Source: Deinococcus sp. | Lineage (GTDB): Bacteria > Deinococcota > Deinococci > Deinococcales > Deinococcaceae | DNA: 7,191 nt | Direction of reading: 5' to 3' | NCBI RefSeq assembly: GCF_018260405.1 | Contig: NZ_JAGLBG010000104.1 | Coordinates: forward strand, 1 to 7,191 | Shown: positions 1 to 6,266 of the stretch, in pieces | Numbering within the stretch: the first letter of the stretch is position 1 | Layout: every line of letters starts with the position of its first letter | The notes under the pieces: generated by a model | What the model saw: the letters and a program-made list of their open reading frames with translations, nothing else | Databases searched by the model: none | What the model was told of the DNA's origin: nothing | Translations under genes and position numbers: made by a program

Positions 1-441
1 ACCGTTGCTCCACGTCCGAACTACGGGCTGGCGGGCAGCAGCAGCAACCTGATTGCCCGCGTGACCCCCGACCGTGGCGAAGGCAACGCCTATAACGTCG
101 GCGAGGCGATCCGGGTCAATGTCACGGTGCGCGACGCCGGATACGTCACCCTGCTGGCCCTGAACGCGGGCGGTAGCGCCGACGTACTGGTACGTAACGC
201 CTACGTCGAGCGCGGCACGACGACCTTCCCGCGCCCGCAGGACGCCGTGACCTTCAACGCCTCGGCGCCGCGTGGCCTGCAACGCATCCGGGCCATCTTC
301 ACGCGCCCCCGGCCCACCACCGACCTCGTGCTGGGCGGCATTTACGACGGCACGCGCTGGAACAACGTCACCAGCGACTACCTGACCCCCTACGCGCCCG
401 CCGACCGCGACGTGCAGGAAACCTACATCTACATTCGCTGA
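1..441 (+). CDS. DUF4384-like domain protein, C-terminal part (5' end outside window)
   Basis: The reading frame is open from base 1, so the start lies to the left; 146 codons are visible, ending in TGA at 439-441. The segment beginning near codon 32 (NVGEAIRVNVTVRDAGYVTL) matches the style of the DUF4384 beta-rich domain: a 'vGe.i.v.v' strand, an aromatic-centred 'GYVTLLALNAGG' strand pair, then 'LVRNAYVERG' where the family has 'lfPN'. The tail ends in YIYIR with no membrane segment, anchor or sorting motif. DUF4384 proteins are usually exported or envelope proteins of unknown function; in Deinococcus they often carry an N-terminal signal peptide, which cannot be checked here. The ATG-like start at codon 21 (GTG, base 61) sits inside the conserved sequence and is not a real start. 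The gene is followed by a terminator-like hairpin, so it is probably transcriptionally separate from the next gene. Confidence 0.75.
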   Translation, partial: TVAPRPNYGLAGSSSNLIARVTPDRGEGNAYNVGEAIRVNVTVRDAGYVTLLALNAGGSADVLVRNAYVERGTTTFPRPQDAVTFNASAPRGLQRIRAIFTRPRPTTDLVLGGIYDGTRWNNVTSDYLTPYAPADRDVQETYIYIR

Positions 442-454
442 GGGCCGAAGAAGT

Positions 455-505
455 GTGCCCGGAGGAGGGCGGAGGGGACGCCGGGTGCGTTCTCTTTCCC
501 TTTTT
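455..505 (+). terminator. candidate Rho-independent terminator after the DUF4384-like gene
   Basis: GTGCCCGG at 455-462 can pair with CCGGGTGC at 481-488 (8 pairs, two of them G-U) around an 18-nt loop. A T-rich stretch with interruptions follows at 489-505. It begins 13 nt after the stop codon. The loop is long and the T-tract imperfect, so this is a moderate call. Confidence 0.4.
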
Positions 506-523
506 CGTGGCCCGGTCGCCCGC

Positions 524-535
524 TATGCTGCCCGC
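524..535 (+). promoter_or_regulatory. leaderless-type -10 element for the MazG-like gene
   Basis: TATGCT at 524-529 ends 6 nt before ATG 536, placing the expected transcription start at or next to the A of the start codon. There is no purine-rich Shine-Dalgarno sequence between them. No good -35 hexamer is visible at 17 bp (501-506 is TTTTTC). Confidence 0.5.
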
Positions 536-859
536 ATGACCCTGACCTTTTCCGAAGCCAGCGAGCGCGTCCACGCCTATATTTCGCAGTTCGAGGAAGG
601 GTATTTTCCGCCGCTGCTGCTGCTGGCCCGCCTGACCGAGGAAACCGGCGAGATTGCCCGCGTCATTTCGCACCAGAACGGCAAAAAGCCCAAGTCCGGC
701 GAGGCGGAAGGCGACCTGGAGATGGAACTGGCCGACCTGCTGTTCGTGACCATCTGCATGGCGAATGAGCGCGGCCTGAACCTCGAACGCGGCTTCGAGC
801 GCATGATGGACAAGATCGAGAAGCGTGACGCTGACCGCTGGACGAAAAAGAAATTCTGA
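536..859 (+). CDS. MazG-like nucleotide pyrophosphohydrolase, YpjD type
   Basis: 107 residues, the normal size for a single-domain MazG-like protein. The Mg-binding signature is complete: E35-E36-x-x-E39 on one helix (RLTEETGE) and E64-x-x-D67 on the next (MELADLLF). The opening YISQFEEGYF-P-L, the KPK spacer near residues 50-53 and the ending KIEKRDADRW-TKK closely resemble Bacillus YpjD. The family hydrolyses nucleoside triphosphates to the monophosphate and pyrophosphate and is thought to remove abnormal (d)NTPs in the cytoplasm; the substrate of this one cannot be told from sequence. The start at 536 is chosen because family similarity begins at once and the TATGCT -10 lies 6 nt upstream; extending to GTG 455 adds 27 arginine-rich residues that look non-coding. 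It stands 41 nt before the yfiT-like gene, and a Nudix gene is close by, so a nucleotide-sanitation neighbourhood is plausible. Confidence 0.88.
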   Translation: MTLTFSEASERVHAYISQFEEGYFPPLLLLARLTEETGEIARVISHQNGKKPKSGEAEGDLEMELADLLFVTICMANERGLNLERGFERMMDKIEKRDADRWTKKKF

Positions 860-889
860 CGATTGGATCAGGGCTGGCCGCAGTCCCCC

Positions 890-900
890 TAAACTGAAGC
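890..900 (+). promoter_or_regulatory. leaderless-type -10 element for yfiT-like gene
   Basis: TAAACT at 890-895 lies 5 nt before ATG 901. No Shine-Dalgarno sequence is present. The only -35-like hexamer, TTGGAT at 863-868, is 21 bp away, too far to trust. Confidence 0.42.
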
Positions 901-1416
901 ATGACCGATCTGCGCTATCCCCTCGGCCCCATGCCGCAGCCCCGGCACCTGACCCCGCCTGAGCGTGAGCGGGCCATTCCCGCCATCGCCGCACTGCCCC
1001 AGGACTTGCGTCAGGCAGTGGCGGGTCTGTCGGCGGCGCAACTGGACACCCCTTACCGTGAGGGCGGCTGGACGGTGCGGCAGGTCGTTCACCACGTCGC
1101 CGACAGTCATATCAATGCTTACGTGCGAACCAAACTGGCGCTCACCGAGGCCAACCCGGTCATCAAGCCCTATGAGGAACAGCTCTGGGCCGAACTGCCC
1201 GACTCACGCTTGAACCCGGAAATCAGCCTGCTGTTGCTGGAGCAGCTACACACGCGCTGGGTGGGCGTGCTGGCAGGCGTGACCGACTGGCAGCGCCCCT
1301 GGACCCATCCGGTCAGCGGCACCTGGACGCTCGATACCCTGCTGGCAATGTACGCTTGGCACGGCCAGCACCACATAGCGCACATCACCGGCCTGAAAAA
1401 AGCGCGGGGCTGGTAA
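901..1416 (+). CDS. yfiT: YfiT/BstA-like DinB-superfamily protein (putative bacillithiol S-transferase / metal-dependent hydrolase)
   Basis: 171 residues, the family's usual length. Diagnostic stretches are LRYPLG at residues 4-9, QLDTPYREGGWTVRQVVHH at 47-65, ADSH at 67-70, KPYEEQLWAEL in the middle and WHGQHHIAHITGL at 153-165. The DinB four-helix fold uses three histidines to bind metal; here they are H64 or H65, H157 and H161, all present. Bacillus YfiT was first described as a metal-dependent hydrolase, and relatives including Staphylococcus BstA act as bacillithiol transferases that attach the thiol to electrophiles such as drugs. Deinococcus is known to make bacillithiol, so that role fits. 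It is a cytoplasmic protein. Its TAA stop shares one base with the ATG of the Nudix gene (TAATG), so the two are very probably translated together. The start follows directly on a TAAACT -10 element. Confidence 0.88.
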   Translation: MTDLRYPLGPMPQPRHLTPPERERAIPAIAALPQDLRQAVAGLSAAQLDTPYREGGWTVRQVVHHVADSHINAYVRTKLALTEANPVIKPYEEQLWAELPDSRLNPEISLLLLEQLHTRWVGVLAGVTDWQRPWTHPVSGTWTLDTLLAMYAWHGQHHIAHITGLKKARGW

Positions 1417-1901
1417 TGCAGTACGACGAATCCACCCATATTCCGGTGTCCCGCAAGGCGGCGGGCGTGGTCATTTTGAATGCGGCGGGCGACATTCTGC
1501 TGGTTCACGAGCGCGGCACCCCCGACAAGCCCGAAAAGGCCGGGCTGTGGCACATTCCGGCGGGCAGTGTCGAGGAAGGCGAAAACCCGCAGGACGCGGC
1601 GGTGCGCGAGGCGCACGAGGAAACGGGCCTGCACGTCCGGTTGATCAAATTCCTGGGCGCTTATCTGGGCCGCATTCCCAGAGACGACGAGCTGATTCTG
1701 CGGCACATCTGGCTGGCCGAGCCTCTGCCGGGGCAGACCATCGTGCCTGAGTTCAGCGACGAGATCGCTGGGGCCCGCTATGTCAGCCGCGCCGAATTTG
1801 CCGGGCTATACGCGGCGGGCCACATTCGCGCTTACCAGACGAAACTGTTTTACGAGGACGCGCTGAAGCTGGTGGCACAGGAGAGTTCCGAACCTGTCTG
1901 A
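1416..1901 (+). CDS. Nudix hydrolase
   Basis: 161 residues. The Nudix box spans residues 50-72 and is complete: G50, E56, R64-E65, E68-E69, G71 and L72, matching GX5EX7REUXEEXGU. It is preceded by the usual WHIPAG strand (45-50) and an N-terminal AAGVVILNAAGDILLV strand pair (15-30). The family cleaves a nucleoside diphosphate linked to another moiety, using Mg; the sequence gives no substrate-specific motif, so the substrate is open. The ATG at 1416 overlaps the yfiT stop by one base. An earlier in-frame ATG at 1356 lies inside yfiT and would add 20 residues with no family similarity. No own -10 or Shine-Dalgarno sequence is clear, which supports translational coupling. Deinococcus genomes are known to be rich in Nudix genes, linked to oxidised nucleotides and stress metabolites; applying that here is inference. 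Confidence 0.9.
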   Translation: MQYDESTHIPVSRKAAGVVILNAAGDILLVHERGTPDKPEKAGLWHIPAGSVEEGENPQDAAVREAHEETGLHVRLIKFLGAYLGRIPRDDELILRHIWLAEPLPGQTIVPEFSDEIAGARYVSRAEFAGLYAAGHIRAYQTKLFYEDALKLVAQESSEPV

Positions 1902-1903
1902 CC

Positions 1904-1955
1904 CTACCTGCCTGAACCGTTGCAGGTGGCGCAGGGGTCTATGCGTTTGTGCGCC
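1904..1955 (+). terminator. two adjoining hairpins between the Nudix gene and cobA-hemD
   Basis: CTACCTGC at 1904-1911 pairs with GCAGGTGG at 1922-1929 (8 pairs, one G-U, 10-nt loop), starting 2 nt after the Nudix stop. GGCGCA at 1928-1933 pairs exactly with TGCGCC at 1950-1955 (16-nt loop). The two stems share bases 1928-1929. Neither is followed by a T-run, so intrinsic termination is uncertain. Confidence 0.3.
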
Positions 1956-1973
1956 CTGACCGCCGTTAGCCCG

Positions 1974-1985
1974 TAGGGTAGGGCC
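1974..1985 (+). promoter_or_regulatory. leaderless-type -10 element for cobA-hemD
   Basis: TAGGGT at 1974-1979 lies 6 nt before ATG 1986. The AGGG at 1975-1978 could instead be a weak Shine-Dalgarno with 7-nt spacing, so the reading is ambiguous. No convincing -35 is seen. Confidence 0.38.
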
Positions 1986-3506
1986 ATGAGTGTTTCCCGC
2001 GCCTTCGTTTCGCTGATCGGGGCTGGCCCTGGCGATCCCGGCCTGCTCACGCTGAATGGTCAGCGAGCCTTGGAACAGGCCGATGTGGTGCTGTTCGACT
2101 ACCTTGCCAACTCCGAGCTGCTCCGTCACTGCCCGAACGCCGAAACCGTCTACGTGGGCAAAAAAGGGTTTTCCGAGCACATCGAGCAGGAACAGATTAA
2201 CGCGCTGCTGGTGCACAAAGCCCTGGCAAACGGCGGTCAGCGGGTGGCGCGGCTTAAGGGCGGCGACGTGTTTGTGTACGGGCGCGGCGGCGAGGAAGCC
2301 GAGGCGTGCGTGGCCAACGGCGTTCCCTTCGAGATCGTGCCGGGCGTGACCAGCGCCATCGCCGCCCCCGCCTACGCCGGGATTCCGGTTACGCACCGCA
2401 AGGTGGCCCGCAGTTTTGCCGTGCTGACCGGGCATACCAAGGAGGGCGCGGCGTACTATCAGCGTCTTTCGGGCGTCGATACGCTGGTGCTGCTGATGAG
2501 CCTGCGAACCCTGGAGCAGATGGCGAACGATCTGATGGCCTCGGGCCGCCCCCCCGGAACACCCGCCGCTACCATTCAGTGGGGCAGCCTGCCGGAGCAG
2601 CGGGTGGTGACCGCAACGCTGGGCACCATCGCCGGGGCAGTGCGCGAGGCCGGGATCGGGGCGCCCGCCGTCACGGTGGTGGGAGAAGTCGTGCGCCTGC
2701 GCGAAACACTGAACTGGTTCGGGTCTCAGTCTCTGGCGCAGCCCCAGCCAAGGCCCCTGGCGGGCAAGACCGTCGCCGTGACCCGGACGCGCGGGGGCAA
2801 TAGCGAACTCGCCGCCCTGCTACGTGAACGCGGCGCGGGCGTGCTGGAAGTGCCCCTGATCCGTTTTGCGCCGACCTCTAACCTGGCGCCGCTGCATGCC
2901 CGGCTGCGCGACCTTTCCGGCGTGAACTGGCTCCTCCTGACCAGCAATCAGGGCGTGGCGGCGTTGTTCGAGCAACTCGGGGCGCTGGGCCTAGACGCCC
3001 GTCATCTTGCCGAAGTTAAAGTCGCGGCGGTCGGCCCCAGCACGGCCCGCAGCCTGGCCGAGCACGGCATCCGGGCCGATTTCGTTCCCTCGGCGGCGGG
3101 GGCTAAGCATCTGGGTGCACAACTGCCGCTGAACCCTGGCGAGGCCGCCCTGCACCTGACTTCCCAGTTGGCTGAGGACGCCCTGCAAGTGACCCTGGAA
3201 GCGCGTGGCCTGCGTTACGAGCGGGCCGAGGTCTACCGCACCGAGCCTGCCCCCTTACCAGACGCCGAGCGCCAGCGACTGCTGCACGCCGACGCCGTTA
3301 CGCTGGCCTCGGGCAGTGCGGCGCGGCATCTGGCCAGGCTGACTGGCCCCGACCTGAACGTGGTGGCGATGGGCCCGCAGACCGCCGACGCCGCCCGCGC
3401 TGCCGGGTTTACCCGCGTGACGGTGGCCCGCACCGCGCAGCTTGAAGCCCTGGCCGAAGCTGTTGTGCAGGCCGTGACCGCTGGTGGCGATCACACGGCG
3501 AATTAA
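1986..3506 (+). CDS. cobA-hemD: CobA-HemD fusion: uroporphyrinogen-III C-methyltransferase / uroporphyrinogen-III synthase
   Basis: 506 residues with two enzymes in one chain. Residues about 5-250 are the SAM-dependent methyltransferase (SUMT): GAGPGDPGLLTL at 12-23, RLKGGDVFVYGRGGEE from 89, VPGVTSAIAAPAYAGIPVTHR from 118, then VLTGH and the WGSLPEQRVV and PAVTVVGEVV segments that close the fold. It methylates uroporphyrinogen III at C2 and C7 to give precorrin-2. After a short Q/P linker (about 250-257) comes a HemD domain, about 258-500, with GKTVAVTRTRGGNSELAALL, SNQGVAALFEQL from 320, VAAVGPSTARSLAEHGI, YERAEVYRT and the C-terminal VTLASGSAARHL. HemD cyclises hydroxymethylbilane to uroporphyrinogen III, so the fusion makes the branch-point intermediate and takes the first step off it. 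The next gene carries out the following siroheme steps. Cytoplasmic. The start is fixed by the similarity beginning at once and by the -10 just upstream. Confidence 0.95.
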   Translation: MSVSRAFVSLIGAGPGDPGLLTLNGQRALEQADVVLFDYLANSELLRHCPNAETVYVGKKGFSEHIEQEQINALLVHKALANGGQRVARLKGGDVFVYGRGGEEAEACVANGVPFEIVPGVTSAIAAPAYAGIPVTHRKVARSFAVLTGHTKEGAAYYQRLSGVDTLVLLMSLRTLEQMANDLMASGRPPGTPAATIQWGSLPEQRVVTATLGTIAGAVREAGIGAPAVTVVGEVVRLRETLNWFGSQSLAQPQPRPLAGKTVAVTRTRGGNSELAALLRERGAGVLEVPLIRFAPTSNLAPLHARLRDLSGVNWLLLTSNQGVAALFEQLGALGLDARHLAEVKVAAVGPSTARSLAEHGIRADFVPSAAGAKHLGAQLPLNPGEAALHLTSQLAEDALQVTLEARGLRYERAEVYRTEPAPLPDAERQRLLHADAVTLASGSAARHLARLTGPDLNVVAMGPQTADAARAAGFTRVTVARTAQLEALAEAVVQAVTAGGDHTAN

Positions 3507-3522
3507 GTGTCCTAAGCACCTT

Positions 3523-3540
3523 CCTGACCGTTCGGTACGG
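3523..3540. promoter_or_regulatory. 18-bp dyad upstream of the met8-hemA promoter, possible operator
   Basis: CC-tg-ACCG-TT-CGGT-ac-GG is symmetric at all but the two lower-case pairs. The inner ACCGNNCGGT resembles cores of several TetR-family operators. It sits 3 bp upstream of the -35-like TTGCGA at 3544-3549, a usual operator position. No regulator gene is in the window. As RNA it would make only a 4-bp stem with a 2-nt loop, so a DNA role is likelier. Confidence 0.3.
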
Positions 3541-3543
3541 GAC

Positions 3544-3577
3544 TTGCGACCCTTTTTGTGAGAGTATGCTGCTCGTT
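3544..3577 (+). promoter_or_regulatory. promoter of met8-hemA, leaderless type
   Basis: TATGCT at 3565-3570 ends 7 nt before ATG 3578. TTGCGA at 3544-3549 is a possible -35, though with only a 15-bp spacer. There is no Shine-Dalgarno sequence before ATG 3578. The upstream ATG at 3566 falls inside the -10 hexamer, which argues against it as the start. Confidence 0.5.
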
Positions 3578-4132
3578 ATGAATCTGGCAGCCTTCCTCGA
3601 CCTCAGCGGTGAACACGCCCTGATCGTCGGGGGAGGCGCGGTGGCCCTGCGCCGTGCCAGAACCCTGCTGGACGCCAAAATGAAGGTGCAGGTGGTGGCT
3701 CCCGAAGTCGTTACCGACCTGCGCCTGCTAGAAGTGGTTGTGGCGGAGCGCCCCTACCAGTCGCCGGATTTAGAAGGTGTGCGGCTGGTTGTGGTCGCCA
3801 CGAACCGCAAGACCCTGAACGATGAAATCGCGGCTCAGGCCCGGGCTGCTGGCCTACTGGTCAACCATGCGGGCGACGCGGGGCGGGGCAACTTCCGCTT
3901 TCCAGCCGTGACCGAGCAGGCGGGCGTGCAAGTCGCCGTCAGCACCGGGCGCGAACTGCCGATGCTGGCGCAGGAGCTGCTGGGCCGCATCAAAACCCTG
4001 CTGCCGGACGCCGAGCAGCTTGCGGTGTGGCAACAGCGCCGGGAAACGGCCCTGAGCCTCGGGGCGGGGCAGGGCGCGGCACTGCAAACCCTGCGGGCCG
4101 ATATTGCACTGGCGCTGGGGGCGCGGGCATGA
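3578..4132 (+). CDS. Met8-like precorrin-2 dehydrogenase / sirohydrochlorin ferrochelatase
   Basis: 184 residues. The N-terminal Rossmann motif GEHALIVGGGAVALRRARTL (residues 11-30) binds NAD, VVAP at 39-42 ends the second strand, VRLVVVATN at 68-76 is the fourth strand, and N96 to F108 with PAV, then VAVSTGRELPMLAQELLGRI, match the Met8/CysG N-terminal fold; the length equals that fold plus a short C-terminal helix. The family oxidises precorrin-2 to sirohydrochlorin with NAD and, in bifunctional members, inserts iron to make siroheme, the cofactor of sulfite and nitrite reductases. In CysG and Met8 a conserved Asp lies in 'N-V-V/A-D'; here the matching position is G99 and D100 follows, so full function is not assured. 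The start at 3578 is preferred over 3566 (see promoter). It overlaps hemA by four bases (ATGA at 4129-4132), so both are in one operon, directly after the enzyme that makes precorrin-2. Confidence 0.88.
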   Translation: MNLAAFLDLSGEHALIVGGGAVALRRARTLLDAKMKVQVVAPEVVTDLRLLEVVVAERPYQSPDLEGVRLVVVATNRKTLNDEIAAQARAAGLLVNHAGDAGRGNFRFPAVTEQAGVQVAVSTGRELPMLAQELLGRIKTLLPDAEQLAVWQQRRETALSLGAGQGAALQTLRADIALALGARA

Positions 4133-5226
4133 CGCTGGCCTGCCCCACCGCCCGCACCCTGCTTCAGCGTTCGCCGCTGGTGGCCTCGGCTCCACTGGAC
4201 TTTGCCGTGGTGGGCCTCAATCACCAGACCGCCCCGGTCGAAGTGCGTGAACGCGCCGCCGTGCGTGCCGGTGAAACCGACGCTCTGCTGGGCCACCTCG
4301 CCCGGCATGCCCGTGAGGTGATGCTTCTCTCGACCTGTAACCGCACCGAGGTCTACATGGCGGGGCTGGCCGGGGAGCCGCTCGCGGCCTTCGAGGGAGC
4401 CTGGGGGCACGCCCTGCACGAGTATCTGTACGTCTACCGGAGTGAGGAAGCGGTGCAGCACCTCTACCGGGTGGCGGCGGGCCTCGACAGCCTCGTGATT
4501 GGTGAAACGCAGATTCAGGGGCAGGTCAAGCGGGCTTGGCAAGACGCCAACGAGCGCGGCCTCAGCGCTACCCTCCTGAACAAGGTCGCGCAGGGTGCGC
4601 TCGCGGCGGGCAAGCGCGTACGCTTTGAGACCGGTATGAGCGACAAGGTGGTCAGCGTGTCGAGCGCCGCCGTTGAGCTGGCCCAGAAGACGCTCGAAGG
4701 GCTGGAAGGCCGCACCGCCCTGATTATCGGGGCCGGGGAGACAGCCGAGCTGACCCTGACGCACCTGCGCGCCGCCGGAATCGAGGACGTGATTGTGGTC
4801 AACCGCACCGAGGCCCGCGCCCGGCAGCTGGCCGAAAAGCTGGGAGGCCGCGCCTGTGCCCACGAACTGTTGCAAGAAGCCCTGCCCGAGGCCGATGTGG
4901 TCATCGCCTCCAGCGCTGCGCCGCATTACGTGCTGAACGCCGAGCTGGTGCACTCGGCCCTAGCCCGGCGCCCGGGGCGTCCCATGTTCCTGATCGACAT
5001 CAGCGTGCCGCGCATCCTGAACCCGGACATCGCCGGAGTCGCGGGGGCTTACCTGTACAACCTCGACGACCTGACCGGCATCGTGACGAACAACCTCGCC
5101 AGCCGCCAGGCCGCCCGCCCTCACGCCGAAGCAATTATCCGCGAAGCTGCCGCTGACCTGAGCCGCTGGCACCTGACCCGTGAGGCCCAAATTGCCAAGC
5201 GTGACCGGGCACTGGCCTGCGCTTAG
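4129..5226 (+). CDS. hemA: glutamyl-tRNA reductase, short C-terminus
   Basis: 365 residues. The enzyme reduces Glu-tRNA(Glu) to glutamate-1-semialdehyde with NADPH, the first committed step of tetrapyrrole synthesis by the C5 pathway. The catalytic domain has VVGLNHQTAPVEVRE from residue 27 and the active-site LSTCNRTEVY with Cys70; DSLVIGETQIQGQVKRAW is the conserved substrate-binding stretch. The NADPH domain carries LIIGAGE with G201-A-G203-E204 and the strand VVNRT. The helix leading to dimerisation (NNLASRQAARPHAEAIIREAAADL) is present, but the protein stops about 30 residues later, some 50-70 residues short of long forms such as E. coli HemA (418). The N-terminus has 23 residues before the conserved start; GTG at 4180 is a shorter alternative, but ATG 4129 is supported by its ATGA overlap with the met8-like gene. 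The stop is 44 nt from an IS1595-type element. Confidence 0.93.
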   Translation: MTLACPTARTLLQRSPLVASAPLDFAVVGLNHQTAPVEVRERAAVRAGETDALLGHLARHAREVMLLSTCNRTEVYMAGLAGEPLAAFEGAWGHALHEYLYVYRSEEAVQHLYRVAAGLDSLVIGETQIQGQVKRAWQDANERGLSATLLNKVAQGALAAGKRVRFETGMSDKVVSVSSAAVELAQKTLEGLEGRTALIIGAGETAELTLTHLRAAGIEDVIVVNRTEARARQLAEKLGGRACAHELLQEALPEADVVIASSAAPHYVLNAELVHSALARRPGRPMFLIDISVPRILNPDIAGVAGAYLYNLDDLTGIVTNNLASRQAARPHAEAIIREAAADLSRWHLTREAQIAKRDRALACA

Positions 5227-5270
5227 GGGTATCAGGCTTGACTAAGTGCAGCGTCCTTAGAGCATTTCAC

Positions 5271-5302
5271 AAAGGCTCAACACGGACTCCGGGGAGCTAA
5301 GG
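5271..5302 (+). repeat. left terminal inverted repeat of the IS
   Basis: AAAGGCTCA, then four divergent bases, then GGA, one mismatch, TCCGGGGAGCT, one mismatch and AGG. Compared with the reverse complement of 6241-6272, 26 of 32 positions match. Confidence 0.8.
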
Positions 5303-5311
5303 GGCGTCCAG

Positions 5312-5324
5312 TAAAATAGAAGCT
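5312..5324 (+). promoter_or_regulatory. -10-like element of the IS transposase
   Basis: TAAAAT at 5312-5317 (5 of 6 to TATAAT) lies 7 nt before GTG 5325, the same spacing as at the chromosomal genes here. No Shine-Dalgarno sequence is clear. Confidence 0.4.
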
Positions 5325-6266
5325 GTGTTGAACCTCATTCGTCTTCTGGACGACGAAAAGTGCTGCTCCGTGGTTCGCGAGCTGAGATGGCCAAATGGCG
5401 TGCAGTGTTCACACTGTGCCAATCCGTACTTCACCAAGCAAGGCCGCGATGACACTCAGCGGTGCAGACAGTGGTACCGCTGTCTGCACCGCCAGCGCAA
5501 GTTTAATGACCTGACAGGAACGGTGTTCGCAGGCCATCATCAACCCTGGCGTCAGTGGGCCGGGTGCTTGTACCTGATGGGCTTGAATCTCAGTAACAGC
5601 CAAATTGCCCAAGAACTGGGATTGAACGAAAACGACGTACAGGACATGACTCGTATACTCAGACAGGGTGTGGTCGAACGCAGCGACACGCCCCAACTCT
5701 CCGGAACGGTCGAAATCGGTGAGGTGTACATCGTCGCTGGACACAAGGGTCAGTCAGCACTCGTTAAAAAAACGGCCGAGCTGCTCGTAAACGAAGCCTG
5801 AACGCCAAACGAGGACGCGGCAGTGCTGCCTGCGATAAACCGCCTGTATTGGGCATGATTGAACGCGGTGGGAAATTCGTTCTCCACCTCTGTGACAACG
5901 TTGAGCAACGCACCATACAACCGCTTATGACCGCTGCTATCACCCCATCTACTCTGGTCAACACCGATGAATACTCCAGCTACAACCGATTGACGGAGTG
6001 GGGTCGTGGACACGTCACCGTGAATCAAGGTGACGGTGAGTATGCTCGCGACGACGATAGGGACGGCACCAACGAGGTTCATGTCAACACCATTGAAGGT
6101 GTACGTCCGCTCATGGCTGCGCCCATACCGGGGAATCTCGCACCGATGGTGACCGCTTTATCTTGGACTCTTCCAGGCCATGCACAAGCTGCGCCGACGC
6201 GGTCAGTCTCTTCTTGGCCCACTCCTGTCTTTATTGCTCGCCTCAGCTCCCCGGAATCCACTATGA
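5325..6266 (+). pseudogene. IS1595-family transposase, multiply broken
   Basis: Three frames together restore a full transposase. Part one (5325-5771) has the zinc ribbon CSHC at 5406-5417, DLTGTVFAGHH and LNLSNSQIAQELGLNENDVQ. Part two runs from about 5771 to 6100 in the -1 frame: GMIERGGKFVLHL, the second catalytic Asp in NTDEYSSY (5966-5968), and the catalytic Glu in VHVNTIEG (6095-6097). Part three (6102-6266) reads RSWLRPYRGIS, then PLYLGLFQAMHKLRRRGQSLLGPLL. Lesions: the second zinc pair is CxxR, not CxxC (Arg codon at 5490); the first DDE Asp is Gly (GGT 5718-5720, in VEIGEVYIVAGHKG); one base is missing in the A-run at 5766-5772; about 8 nt are missing near 6101-6107; and TGA 6150-6152 stops the last part. 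The start is GTG 5325. The protein cannot be active. Confidence 0.88.

Noticed and set aside
368..994. Minus-strand open frame across the MazG-like gene
   Set aside because: Composition typical of an antisense frame in high-GC DNA; it covers a clear + strand gene and the terminator-like region.
2306..2803. Second + strand frame inside cobA-hemD, Arg/Gly-rich
   Set aside because: Low-complexity shifted frame of a gene with full motif support.
498..3570. Shared CCCTTTTT plus TATGCTGC strings upstream of the MazG-like gene and met8, as a common regulatory motif
   Set aside because: The distance between the two parts differs (18 versus 7 nt), so a common factor is unlikely; the TATGCT part is explained as a -10.
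3835..4953. Long minus-strand open frame (372 codons) under met8 and hemA
   Set aside because: It is antisense to two well-supported enzymes, rich in Gly/Arg/His/Gln as GC-rich shadows are, and has no recognisable motif.
5242..5260. CTAAG ... CTTAG inverted repeat after hemA as a terminator
   Set aside because: Only 5 pairs, a 9-nt loop, AT-rich stem and no T-run.
5750..6082. Minus-strand open frame inside the IS
   Set aside because: Antisense to the conserved second part of the transposase, with no similarity of its own.
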